A stretch of DNA of 64,000 nt from Gnetum montanum (GCA_015680685.1 MNCI01008992.1:21894-85893); one strand, 5' to 3'. Counted from the stretch's first letter, positions 32,591 to 43,866 are shown. Numbers and translations are program-made. The notes: generated from the letters alone by a model not told the origin.

Positions 32591-35500
32591 GCTTTTCGCT
32601 CTGCTTTCATAATCACATTTCAGTAATACAATTAAAACAGAAAAAAAACCAAAATATTTTTACAAGTCTATCTCATGACAAACTCAAAATCAACAAGAAA
32701 ATATATATATAGTTATTACATACTACATACAACCAACTGTCTCTGTTCATTCCACAATCTTCAAAGTTATAGTTCTAGTGTAAATCTTAGCTGAAAAACA
32801 AGAAAAAGAAAAACAACTTAAGAGCTAAAATGCTAAAAATCTGGGGCATGATGATCATCTCCCTTGGACCCGCCAGCATCAGAGGCCTCTGCTCCACTGG
32901 GGTCGGCTCCTTCAGTTTCGCCGCCACCTTCATCCTAAAGAAATACCAAAAAAGGGAAATAACCAACACAAGAATAAGTGAACGTCAAAACTTTAAACAT
33001 TATCAATGAACTTCATGAACACGAAACGCTTACCATAGGGGGTCCCCCCAAGTCGAATTCCAGTCGCCGCAGGATTTCCTCTTTGGGAACACTTGCCCAA
33101 TCTGTCTCGTCGAGACCCAAGTCAACATTCGCCAAAGCCTTCCCCTTGTCAACATCCGACCAGGTAGGACGTTTCAAATGGAACTCCCCCACTGACACTT
33201 CCCCAGAAGTAGTTTTTATCTGCCGTTTAGGGGACTCCATCTCTACAATTGTGTTCTAGGCAAATGTGTCGAAGGTGGGACGCAGACCAAGGCCTTCCAC
33301 AAATATTTCAAACTGTCGCTTCTCGATAGACACCTCTTTTAGCGACTTTTTATATTGGTTCTTGTGGTTCTTCTCATCTTGCCCCCGTTTGTGTACTTTG
33401 GAGGTGAAAGCCTTCCAATCTTGGCATTTGGTGTTCAGCAAATCAATTTGGGCCCTGCGCTCCCCTAATCTCCATATCAATCCTGCATGATGATTGAGTA
33501 GGTTCCAATACCTCGTATACGTGACCTCGGAGGTCCGCCAAGAGTGGTCATTGTCTAATCTGACGGTGGCAAATTCATACCAGGCCTTCAGATCGTCACG
33601 TTCCACTGTTAGTTCAGAATCCTCTTTCTCTTTCGCCTGAATCTGGAGCCACAACTGCTCGATGGATCGCCTACACGTCCATACTACCTTAGCATTGTGA
33701 ACAAAGCCCTCTGCTACCTCTTCGTAAATGGGTCTGGGCACTTGTTCAATTTCTGGGAAAATTGTTGGCAAACTCTCCATGTTGACAGTCTCAGACGGAT
33801 CCCACCTCAGTTGGGCACCTTTCAATAGGGAAAAGACAAACATTAGAACAGACAAAATCGAGAATCAAACTCTAACATAGTAAGGATCCCATGGATGTTC
33901 CCATACCTATTTCAGGATGGATCCTTTCGATCTGCTCAACGACCTCCTCGGCCACACCAGCTACGAAATCCCTTTTACTTGGCATTTCCATCCAAGTAAA
34001 AGGTCCATCAGGGCGCGATGTGCTGGCCTTTGGCGGCACTTCAGGGGGAACCTCTCGCTCCTTCTCAGGGATGGTCTCACTCTCCTTTGAGTCAAACGAA
34101 AAATCCACAATGAGATGAAAACATATTAAGCTACACCACTAAGTAACGAGACATACCATTCCCTCTAATCTCCTCTGCTGTGGGAGGGGCTCCAAGGTCC
34201 AAGTTGCCTGTGAGAAAATTATTGAACATATCGTTAGTCTCTGCTTGATCATCTAGTGGTTCATTGTTTCCGGTTCTTTCCTCCAGCAACTCAGTCCCTC
34301 CCGTGAGGTTAGTTAGCTCCTCATCCTCAAGTATGGTCTGCAAATCATGTCTCTTGACTTCTCAACACAAAACAGATGAAGTTAGTTGCATACAATCATA
34401 AATCGTTCAAATTATCTGCGAGATAAGTGAAGTAAAGAAAATAAGAGGTTTACCAGGTATTTTAAACCGAATCTGCTTCACTTTGGGCAGTTCAACCTCA
34501 CTGGTCTCCTCAACTGGATGGTCACGCTTCGCCAACTTCGATTTGGCTTTGCCTATTATGTCCTTGACCACCCGCTCCGCCTTTTTAGCAGCGTAGGACA
34601 TTTCTTCTGGTTCCAGCCCTACACTATCACGCGTATGGAGAGAGGGACCAGACGATCCACCCGTAGTGATTGTAAGGGATTCATCAATCCCCTCAGGGGC
34701 ATCTTGAGACTTAGCCGTGTTGAATAGGTGGTTCACCTAGGGGCGAGATAGCTGATTTCTATCCCGCAAAACATATCTTTCCTCCCCGCGAACCACTAAA
34801 AATTCGGCCAAACAACAAACATAACCGGCAAAAAAGGCAAAAGTGAAATGCGACTGGGCGTCTTTGTTCGAACGTAGCCATTCTATCTCTTTATTCATGC
34901 CCGATACTAAAAATTCAGCCCAATTGTAATGCACGCTAGCCTCTAGAATAGTGCGCACGATTCGCACTGCTTCAACCCCGAGACTCTTAACTTGCGATAG
35001 AGTCTTCGGAAACAAACGCGCCCGAAATAAGGGCTAGAGCTCGTTGACTTCCTCAACTTTCGTCCTCCCCTGCATTGGAAATCCTTTAGTGCCCTTCGCC
35101 ACCCCTAACCAATCCTCTAAAGTGCGGATCGTTTGAATTTCTTTGTGCATCCTATCTAAAATGATCTTTACACCACCTGTAGGCACGCCAAACAAATTTG
35201 CAAAGAATTGGGGCGACAATTCAAAAATTATCTTAACCCCCTTAATATGAGCGCTATAGCGAGAAACAGATCTGTCAAACGAATCCACGATCCCGATCAT
35301 CTCTGCTATAGACACATTCGGGCTAGGGGCCAGCAAGAGCGCCATGAGGCCGGCATGTTCTAAGCAGGCAATAATGGATGGCGGTGCTTTTACCCGTAAC
35401 CACTTCTGGGCAGCAACGGTTTCACCAAACTTCATGGAGAGGGTCGCTTCAGTTCGCTCGGTCACGACGGAATCCCCGCCAGAGGTAGTGCCAGCTATAG

Positions 35501-35946
35501 AAACAAATCCAAAACCCTTGCATTAGTTTAACACTCGGCAATCGAACAAACACATCACGACATCTAGAAAACATTGCCACTTACTCTCCAGGTTAGACTT
35601 TGAGGTTTCGCCTAGATCAGAAGCAGATGGAAAAATTGGTCCATTAGGGGACCAGTCGGCGTGCAACCATCCATGTGCGGTGCATTGTGCAAATGCCTTA
35701 GAAAATTTCTTGTGGAAGTGCTTCATGGCACCGCTAGTGTGGGCCAAAACAGCCCCGCGAAGAGTAGGGCCCACCATGAACACCTCCAAAGCTGTGCGTG
35801 CCAATGCAATCCCATCATTGTTTGTGTAGGCCCCTTCTTTCGTAACTTTAGGCCTACGAAAAGGCGAAAACATGTGTTAAAACAAGAGAAAATATTTCAA
35901 TACAAAATAAAAAAGAAAGGAACAATTAGAGCTAAAACGAAATTAC

Positions 35947-36396
35947 CTTTCCACCCAGTATACTGTGCCGGGGGGATTCTGAAACAAGGTGTGTGCGCGG
36001 TCGGCTAGGAATAACGTATCATTGATATAGTTAGGCCCCCGCGGCAGCCGATCCCACACACGCGACAAAGGACGCGTAGATCTTGGACCACTGGGGGGAA
36101 CACCCTCGGCGACAAGTGGCCCTTCATCAATATCATCCATAAAAATTATAATACCCTCCGCCGCACCGGGTAGCATGGCCTCGATGATGCTCCGCGCCAC
36201 GTCCTCGCTTAGGTGGGACCAAATCACAACCCTGAAATGGTCTAGGATGAAGGCCAAAAATTTGCGGGCCCCGTCTCGAAACTAGACCCCATTATTCTCA
36301 ATAGTTAAGTCTGGGGTCAGTTCACCACCCTCAAGGGGACCAAACCAGGTCAAGACCCCAACTAGCTCAGTCACTAGAAGGGGAGGTTCAACGTCC
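35947..36396 (-). other. exon 2 of the B antisense gene: HAD/FCP1-like domain, catalytic Asp lost
   Basis: 450 nt, phase 2 to phase 2. ELVGVLTW stands where FCP1-type phosphatases have the DxDGT nucleophile motif, so the nucleophile is E and the second position V. FLAFILDHFRVVIWS matches the EFLEFCFERFDVGIWSS block. ARSIIEAMLPG, SRVWDRLP, NDTLFLAD and NPPGTVYWV follow in family order. One in-frame TAG replaces the tryptophan codon of D (NGV*F). If folded, it would be a non-catalytic HAD scaffold. Confidence 0.65.
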
Positions 36397-36483
36397 CTGC
36401 AAGCCATTAACACAATCTCAAAGATTAATCATACTGGAAACTTCACTTTGAAAAATGGACATTCGCGGAAAATTTTTCTAACT

Positions 36484-37320
36484 GTTGCGCTCAGCGTATA
36501 CGATTGGCGTAGACAAACAGTTACGCTCAGCGTATACGCTGGGCGTAGGGATAAAAATAGTTATGCTCGACGTATACACTGGGCGTAGTGACGAAGAGTT
36601 ATGCTCAGCGTATACGCTCGGCGTAGAGATAAAAATAGTTATGCTCGGCGTATACGCTGGGCGTAGTGAAGAACAGTTATGCTCGACGTATACGCTGGGT
36701 GTAGAGATAAAAATAGTTACGCTCGGCGTATACGCTCGGCATAGTGACGAACAGTTACGCTCGGCGTATACGCTGGGCATAGAGATAAAAACAGTTACAC
36801 TCGGCGTATACGCTGGGCGTAGTGACGAACAGTTACGCTCGGTGTATATGCTAGGCATAGAGATAAAAACAATTATGCTCGGCGTATACGCTGGGTGTAG
36901 TGACGGACAGTTACGCTCGGCGTATACGCGGGGCGTAGAGATAAAAACCGTTACGCTCGGCGTATACGCTGGGCGTAGAGATAAAAACCGTTACGCTCAG
37001 CGTATACGCTGGGCGTAGTGACAAACAGTTACGATGCGCTACACAATATCTAACTTACGCCCAGTGTATACGCTGTAGAACCCCTTGGCGTATACGCCGA
37101 GTGTAGATAATCTACGCTAGAAGCCAGTATAAGTGTCTACGCTCAGCGTATACACTGAGCGTATACGCCGAAAATCATCTACGCTGAACATAAAAAACGA
37201 AGCCGTGACAGTACGCCGAAAATGACACGTGCGGCGTCTACGCCAGTACAATACCATGAACCCTTTACGCTTGGCGTATACGCCAAAACCCCCTATGCTA
37301 ATTGTCTACGCTACAAAAAC
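36484..37320 (-). repeat. GCGTATACGC tandem array filling intron 1 of the B antisense gene
   Basis: About 13 units of 38-43 bases (36484-37025) contain CGGCGTATACGCTGGGCGTAG. They alternate with spacers AGTGACGAACAGTTA and AGAGATAAAAACAGTTA, followed by looser copies to 37320. The core GCGTATACGC is a perfect palindrome and is the same word that fills the B and D LTRs. Frames open on both strands across it are repeat translations. Intron 1 of the D copy has the same word at lower density. Confidence 0.88.
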
Positions 37321-37642
37321 AAATGCGGAAGTTAAACAAAACAACAGAGTCAAGAGCCTACCTGCTGGAAGATCCAGGCCATGCGGGAAGGCTCGGGCGG
37401 GGTAGGCCCTGGAGCATCGCCTCGCTCTCTTACGTGAACGTCAACTCTGCCCCTTTTCTTCCTTAGTCGTCTATCTCCTTGCCTCTGCCCATCTCGGTGT
37501 CTACGCTGGGGTTTGGCTCGGTGTCTACGCTGGGGTTTGGCTCAGTGTCTACGCTGGGGTTTCGCTCAGCGTCTACGCTGGGGTTCGGCCGCAGTTTACG
37601 CTCACGCTCGGATTGCAAATAACAAATGAAGCCCCTTTTCCC

Positions 37643-37653
37643 CTTTTTATAGC
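37643..37653 (-). promoter_or_regulatory. candidate TATA box of the antisense gene (B)
   Basis: The minus strand reads CTATAAAAAGG about 150 bases before the e1 ATG at 37492. This is the same spacing as the A and C copies. It is surrounded by AGCGTCAGCGTCAGC and purine-rich sequence. Confidence 0.6.
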
Positions 37654-37799
37654 TTGCTGACGCTGACGCTGATGCCGCCGCCCTCCGTTTTTCTTGCTTT
37701 TTCTTCCTTTTTGTCTCGTTTTTTGCACTTTTCAGATTTTCCTTAAATTTTTCAAAAATATATAAAAATCACATACATAAACTAAGTAAAATGAAAAAT

Positions 37800-37885
37800 T
37801 TCAGCATTAAACTACCGTTCGTTGCCCAGTAAGGCATTAAACTGCCGTTCGTTGCCTGGTGAGGCATTAAACTGCCGTTCGTTGT
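37800..37885 (+). repeat. tandem repeats with TTAAACTGCC core, upstream of RT (B)
   Basis: Three copies of a 32-base unit, GCATTAAACTGCCGTTCGTT plus a variable part. Same position and orientation as 5880-6290 in A, 51180-51410 in D and 63120-63340 in C. Confidence 0.85.
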
Positions 37886-37989
37886 TACGTTGATCTACTG
37901 TCATACATATACACTAAAAATTGCGAAAAGACATAAAACGACCGTCGCTATCTTACCAGGCTCTCTATTTATTGACATTAACTAGCCTA

Positions 37990-39765
37990 ATGGATTGCAA
38001 GCGCTTAACTAAGCCGTTGGTTATTGATGGATCATACGGCGAGGTTGAAAGGAATATCGACATGAATCTCATCCATGCGAGCTCATCAACAAACAATGCA
38101 ATAATAGCTTCAACACAGCAAATGGTTAACGACTATGAGGGTATGACAAAATCCCTCGACATAGAAGCTAAAAATATTACCGAAGATCCTCTAACCGAAA
38201 CTCCCATCACCACACCTGATGGGGAAATTAAAATCCTAAAATTAAGCGCATTATTAGAACCGCGGCTAGCTGGAGATATCAAAAATGTTCTTAGGGACAA
38301 TATGAAAGCGTTTGCTTGGTCTTACACAGACATGCCCAGACTAGACCCTCGTATCATCCAGCACAACATTATCCTTGATCCGAGACTAAGGCTAGTGAAA
38401 CAGAAAGCAAGAAAGGTCAAGCCCGAGGTAGCGTTAGCAGTTCGTAGTGAGATTACCAAGCTCTACCAAACTGGTTTCACTAGGGCTGTTGATTATGCCA
38501 AGTGGGTGTCAAACATGGTTATAGTCCCAAAGAAGAATGGAAGTATCCGCCTATGCATTGACTTCCGAGACCTCAACGTAGCAACCATAAAAGATGACTT
38601 CCCCTTACCTAGCATTGATCAATTAGTTGACTTAACCGCTGGGCACGCGTTGTTATCTTTTATGGATGGGTTCTTGGGATATAACCAAATATGTATTAAT
38701 CCAGAACACCAGCTCCGAACCACTTTCATGACACCTTGGGGAACCTTTTGTTACATGATGATGCCTTTTGGTCTCAAGAACGCTGGGGCCACATATCAAA
38801 GGGCGATGACATACATCTTCAGCGATTACATCATACATTCGCTCAATGATTACGTGGACGACATAGTGGTTAAATCAAAAACGTCAGAACAACATGTACA
38901 GGATCTTGACTTAGTGTTCAAACGTTGTCTAAAGTACGAACTAAGGCTTAACCCAAAGAAATGCGTCTTCGGTGTCAAGACAGGCAAACTGCTTGGATTC
39001 GTAACCTCAGAAGCAGGGATACAAGTAGACCCCAACAAGGTTAAGGCCATTATAAACCTGAGGTCACCTACCAACCTAATCGAACTTCGAGGGCTACAAG
39101 GTCGATTACAGTTCATCAGGAGGTTCATAGAAAAATTGACAGAAAAACTAACACCTATGAACCACCTACTATGCAAAAATGTCCATTTTGAATGGACCCT
39201 GCAATGCCAAGAAGCATTTGACAATATTAAGATGGCACTCACGCAACTACCCATGGTATACCCACCAAAAAACGACATGCCGTTCTACATCTACCTGGCC
39301 ACATCAGAATCATCAATCGCATCTATGCTTTGCCAGAAACAAGATGACGGAACTGAAGTCCCTGTATATTACTTGAGCCATGCATTAGTTGCCCACGAAA
39401 AAAGATACAATGACGTAGAAAATTCATGTTTAGCTTTAGTTTTCTCTTTAAAAAAATGGCGACATTATCTTTTCCAAAATCAGGCTAACATAATTTGGAA
39501 AGACAATGTACTCAGAGATATAACTGGAAATATCTACGAATCAAGCAGGATAGCCTGTTGGAAGGCCATCATAGCTGAGTTCGACCTATGCTACGTAGCA
39601 CAATCGTCAGTCAAAGGCCAAGCCATAGCAAATCAAATGACCACATCGCCAACACAAGGTCCAGGTACAATAGAACCTGAATTCCCAGACGAAAATGTGA
39701 ATGCAATAGATATGGTGCTGGATAACTATGATGCCATTCTCGAGGAGGAAGTGTTGCCGCTATAA
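37990..39765 (+). pseudogene. reverse transcriptase and first RNase H, element B
   Basis: A long open frame. I take ATG 37990 (MDCKRLTKPLVIDGSY) as the start because D has the same MDCQHLTAPLIIDRSY; the frame is open further up to a TTG at 37921. RT blocks: QHNIILD, WVSNMVIVPKKNGSIRLCIDF, DLNVATIKDDFPLPS, LLSFMDGFLGYNQI (first catalytic D), PFGLKNAGATYQR and LNDYVDDIVVKSK (YVDD). Then the connection with GRLQFIRRFI, and RNase H with FYIYLATSESS and VYYLSHALVAHEKRYNDVE. It ends at 39765 because a small deletion near 39744 shifts the frame. RT itself looks intact. Confidence 0.93.
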
Positions 39766-40310
39766 TCACATACCCCTCTAGGGAAATTAAACCTTTTTCT
39801 TACCGCTTCAATTTTCATTGTACTAATAACATAGCAGAGTATGAAGGCCTCCTTAGAGGTCTCGCGGTCGCACTAGCTTCCAACATTACACAGCTTGTAG
39901 TTAGAGGGGACTCACAACTAGTCGTAAACCAAGTCACATACGTCTATACATATAAAGCGTCACAGTTACAACCATACTGTGATTTGGCTAAACACCTACT
40001 TAAACGATTCGAAAGCGTCGACGTCCAACACGTCTCCAGGAATGACAATACCGTTGCAGACGCATTAGCAACCTTGGCCTTAAACATATCCCCTGACATG
40101 TTTCACGCATTACCAAGCTCCGTAACCAGTTGTGCCGAGCCCATAACCAATACTCTCAACATGTTGCCAATCGCATCTGTCAGTACAACACATGCTAATG
40201 AATGGTACGATGACGTAAAAGAATACCTTTTGCACGGCGAAACGCCACAACATTTAACAAACACACAAAAGGATGCAGTACGCAAACGCTCTAGACAATA
40301 CACACTAATA
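39740..40310 (+). pseudogene. second RNase H (aRNH), element B
   Basis: At 39740 about 30 bases are missing relative to D, removing the NFDGAST block with the first catalytic aspartate. After the frame change it reads AEYEGLLRGLAVALA, VVRGDSQLVVNQV and SRNDNTVADALATLALN. An open stretch at 39984-40313 includes the last block and a linker to integrase (HANEWYDDVKEYLLHGE). Confidence 0.85.
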
Positions 40311-41441
40311 TGAGATACATTGTGTCGCTGATCCTACGAAGGCATACTACTGACATGCGTCAATAGTACTGAAGCCCAAACAATTGTTGAAGAAGTACAC
40401 GACGGAATATGCGGGGGACACATTGCACCGAAGGCAATGGCAACCAAAATAAGACGCTTAGGTTACTATTGGCCACACATGGAGTACGATTGTTTGTCCA
40501 AGGTTAGAACATGTAGTACTTGTCAAAGACACAGTAATCTAATCCATGTCCCACTGAATGATTTGCATACAGCAAAAATCACATGGCCCTTCCAGAAGTA
40601 GGGATTGGACCTTATAGGCCCGATAACACCCACGTCTTCTGCCAGACATTGTTTTATCATAACAGCAACTGAATATTTCACGAAATGGGTAGAGGTTGCG
40701 CCCCTTCAAAAAACTACTTCTAAACATGTGTGCCACTTCATCCTCGAAAACATTGTGACCCGTTTTGGCATTCCCATGACAATCATCACAGACAATGGGC
40801 CACAATTTAGCAGTGTCGAGACCAAGACGTTTTGTGATAGTCTAGGGATCAAACATTCGTTTTCATCCCCTTACTATCCTCAGAGCAATGGGCAGGCGGA
40901 AGCAAAAAATAAGACAATTATTACAATACTCAAAAAGATGCTTGCCCAAAGTAAACAAAGATGGCACGAACAACTGATGTATGCATTGTGGGCATACCGT
41001 ACTACACATCGGACTTCAACAGGTAAAACTCCATACAGTCTAGTTCACGGTTCAGAAGCTGTTTTACCTTTGGAATTATAGGTACCATCTCTAAGGATCA
41101 TGCTTTCCGGACTTCTCGATGACGAGGAAAACAATGATGTACACATCATTGACTTGGACTAGGTCGAGGAGGAGCGTGTACGCGCGCTCGATCACATCGA
41201 ATGGTACCAAAAACGACAACGACAACGACATCGACATGACGTTCATAAGCGCCCCATCAAAGAAGGATACCTCGTGCTTAAGGCCATTCGAGAACACCCA
41301 GATAAGTTCTCAGTCAACTGGGAAGGACCTTATCTGGTCACCAAAGCATTCGACAACGGAGCATTCAAGCTAGCTGACATGGACAGAAAAGAATTTGAAA
41401 ATCCAACCAATCACGTGTTCCTTAAACCGTTCTATACATAA
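40311..41441 (+). pseudogene. integrase, element B
   Basis: HHCC: EVHDGICGGHIAPK and RTCSTCQ. Core: GLDLIGPITP (D), ITDNGPQFSS (D), YYPQSNGQAEAKNK (E). Then TPYSLVHGSEAVLPLEL and the C-terminal chromatin-facing part with KEGYLVLKAI and NWEGPYLVTKAF, stop at 41439-41441. Five nonsense codons: TGA near 40312 and 40330, TAG before GLDL, TAG after LPLEL, and TAG in DLD*VEE. The first four are single C-to-T or G-to-A changes from the residue in D. The 158-codon open stretch at 40605-41081 carries the whole catalytic triad. Confidence 0.92.
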
Positions 41442-41454
41442 ATTCGAGCTTAGG

Positions 41455-41900
41455 TACATGTTAGTCCTGGAATCACGACTATAAACTGATACCATAGATT
41501 AGTCCTGGAATCACGACTATAAAATGATACCACATATTAGTCTTGGAATCACGACTATAAACTGATACCACAAATTAGTCCTGGAATCACGACTATAAAC
41601 TGATACCACAAATTAGTCCTGGAATCACGACTATAAACTGATACCACAGATTAGTCCTAGAATCACGACAATAAACTGATACCCCACAGCATCTGCAATG
41701 AAGATAAACTAGCATCCTTCTGGCATGATAGTAAAATATTATCGCCAGAACCATCAGAGTCCGCTAAGACTATAAACTAGCCTGTCTCCGCATGGTCCGC
41801 TAAGACTCAAAACTGGCAACGGACCGTCCGCCACGATGCTAAACGGGCAATGTCCAACGGGTTACGACATAAAACTAACCCATGATAGTCCGTCAAGACT
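41455..41900 (+). repeat. 38-bp tandem array and variants, after integrase (B)
   Basis: Six copies of an exact-period 38-base unit start at 41461, 41499, 41537, 41575, 41613 and 41651. The unit contains GTCCTGGAATCACGACTATA followed by AACTGATACC. Then more diverged units to ~41900 end in TAAACTAGC, AAACTGGCA and AAACTAACC. D has the reverse equivalent at 47205-47590. Confidence 0.92.
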
Positions 41901-41904
41901 GTAA

Positions 41905-42666
41905 ACTGGCACGTTCATCTCCGACCCTCCACTCCATAACCATATTCATTCATCAGAATCATTCCATCCCTCATTGGCACACAATCTCATCAACATCGTC
42001 GACATTCGCACTCAGTGCTCAGAATCGCCCCTAATTTTTTTGTTCACCTGCAGCTATTTAAGTCCAATCTCAGTTATTCACTCATGATTTTCTTGTCTCC
42101 TTGGAGTTATGTTTTCAGGATGATGCTCAGAGGTGCTCGTACGAGAGTGCTTTTCATCATAGGCAACAAGATGAGGCAATGTTCATTAATCCACCTTGCA
42201 AGACTGAATCAAACCGTTAACCTGTACATTCCCATTCCCTGAAAATTCCCCATCTATTCACCAAACTATTGCACACTGCAAAACATTACAGCAGTTGCAA
42301 CGCACAAAACACAATATTCGCACATGAGTACAAGAACAATCAGTTCAAAAAAAAACCGGGACCTTTGGCACTTCTCATACAAGCCCCAGGTGAGAAGGCA
42401 TCGGCCCTGAAAATAGGTACTCATGTCGAAAGAAATTAAGAAACATCCTGTTGCATGGCTTTGGCTTTTCGCCTACAATTTCCCCAAAGAAGGGTGTTGT
42501 TCCTCCAAAGAATGCAAAACATCACCCTGTGGCTTTAGCTTTGACAACAAGATCTCTTGAACACTAACCAAGAGCACTGTTCCGCCAAAGGACGCACATC
42601 GCATGCCCGAATTTCGAGTCTGCCAAACAATGGCTATCGACGAGGACCAGCATGCCACACACCTGA
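41905..42666 (+). other. 3' non-coding region of element B
   Basis: No coding evidence. The part from about 42355 (CTTTGGCACTTCTCATACAAG) to 42660 matches, in reverse, D's 3' region 46490-46800. The purine tract and the first ~35 bases of the 3' LTR are missing at the n (42667). Confidence 0.6.
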
Positions 42667-42667
42667 N
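42667..42667. other. single ambiguous base marking a collapsed join
   Basis: Directly after it the sequence resumes at base ~34 of the LTR (TGTCCAACAAGAAGC), and before it there is no purine tract. The n therefore stands for lost sequence. Confidence 0.7.
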
Positions 42668-43866
42668 TGTCCAACAAGAAGCAGATCCCTGTGACCCTCA
42701 GACGGTGTCGGTTACATTTGGAGTCACACATGGCAATTTCAAGGACTAAAACACTCAGTTTTTACCAAGTGTTGTCAAAGCGTCTACGCCTAGCGTATAC
42801 GCCCAGCGTATACGCCAGACTCCCAGCATACACGCCTCACATGTACGCTCAGCACGTGCAACAGGAGCAAGAATTGAAGCAAGTCGGCGGCCAGCATTCA
42901 TCAGCGTATACGCCAGCATCCATCAGCATATACGCCCCAGCGTATACGCCCAGCATCCATCCAAGTTCACACACCCAGCAAGTCTAGCGTACACGCCCAG
43001 CGTATACCATATTTCTAAAATGTGCACGCCCGGTCGACACGCCACATGTATCCCAACCCAATTTTCCTGGTAACCCTTCCCCTATAAAAGGTCCGGTTTT
43101 CCGCATTTTTGTGGTCGGCAAAAATTTACCAGAGCAGACCCAGGGCAATTACGCCGTAAAACTAGAGCTTGAAAACCCCACACGCTGGAAGTCCTGTACG
43201 CTGAGCACAGTCTCTACGCTCCACCTATCATGCAAACCAACCGACTCCCCGCACTCACTGGGGCTTTACGTCCGCCTTGTGTACACGCACAACTGCGTTA
43301 AGACCGGTACCTCGAAAACTGTGTTCTTGCAGCATCATTGTTACAGTTTACATTCTGTTTATGCTTACATTGTTTATGCTATTTACATTTGTCTACGTTG
43401 TTTAAACTTGTTTACGCTGCACTTACATTTTACGCTGTCCAAGCCCTGTTTACGCTTTACGCTGTCTACGCTCTGTTTGCGCTGTTTACGCTCTACGCCC
43501 GGTTTCAACACTGTTTACGCTGTACACGCCCTGTTTACACCTTACGCTGTCTACACCCTCTTCACACTGTTTACGCTGTATACGCCTTGTTTACACTGAT
43601 TACGCTGTCCATACTTTGTTTATGCCCTGTTTTCACTGTTCGCTCGATTTACGCCCGTTATATAGTTTACGCCTAACCCAGCGTATAACACTTCGGTGGC
43701 GCTCGGGGAAATCCTTGTCTGATCCGCGTGCGGACCACCCAAGGTACCCTACCTTTGTGCATTCTAGCTTGCCCTCAGGTGAAGGTAGGGTCATCTGTGC
43801 TCGTCCCACGATCCCGTGGTCTCTGTTTTTCCTTCTAGCCGGGGACCGACAATTTCGGGCGGTACA
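42668..43866 (+). repeat. 3' LTR, element B (first ~33 bases missing)
   Basis: Matches the 5' LTR from TGTCCAAC to GGGCGGTACA. It is shorter because it has fewer GCGTATACGC units (42780-43010). TATA box CCTATAAAAGG is at 43081-43091. It is followed by the AATTG duplication. Confidence 0.92.

Larger units (their letters stand above)
32833..37492 (-). pseudogene. antisense eight-exon gene, element B copy (HAD-like / PMD-like / coiled coil)
   Basis: Opposite in direction to the element. Exons, minus strand: e1 37492-37362, e2 36396-35947, e3 35853-35585, e4 35494-34454, e5 34360-34157, e6 34092-33907, e7 33818-33034, e8 32934-32833. Donors are GTAGGC, GTAATT, GTAAGT, GTAAAC, GTATGT, GTATGG and GTAAGC. 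Acceptors end in AG except e6 (TTG, lost). The lengths sum to 3168 nt, exactly 1056 codons including TAG. Domains: HAD/FCP1-like in e2-e3 (GVLTW, FILDHFRVVIW, NDTLF); PMD/ATHILA-like in e4 (LSPQFFANLFGVP, HFTFAFFAGYV); charged helical segment in e7; acidic tail in e8. Stops: two in e1, one in e2, two in e4, one in e7. The function is not known. Confidence 0.85.
26508..43866 (+). mobile_element. Ty3/gypsy Tat-like element B, complete, 17.4 kb
   Basis: Bounded by LTRs with TGAAACACC...GGTACA ends and a perfect 5-bp duplication AATTG. Contents: LTR, PBS, leader repeats, gag, protease, repeat array, antisense gene with its own introns, repeat array, RT, RNase H, aRNH, integrase, 38-bp array, LTR. 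It is inserted head-on into element C's RNase H region. In a ~125-base LTR stretch compared by eye I count seven differences, mostly transitions, so it is not a fresh insertion. Coding parts carry scattered stops, many explained by C-to-T or G-to-A changes. Confidence 0.95.

Noticed and set aside
36478-37018. Long open frames on both strands with repeated YTPS/RSAYTLGV peptides
   Set aside because: They are translations of the GCGTATACGC array in intron 1 of the antisense gene. The unit lengths happen to avoid stops.
38653-39278. Minus-strand frames within B reverse transcriptase
   Set aside because: They are shadows of the strongly conserved RT frame on the plus strand.
41461-41690. Regular 38-base repeats considered as a CRISPR array
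   Set aside because: There are no unique spacers of constant length, the units are contiguous, and the context is a plant retrotransposon.
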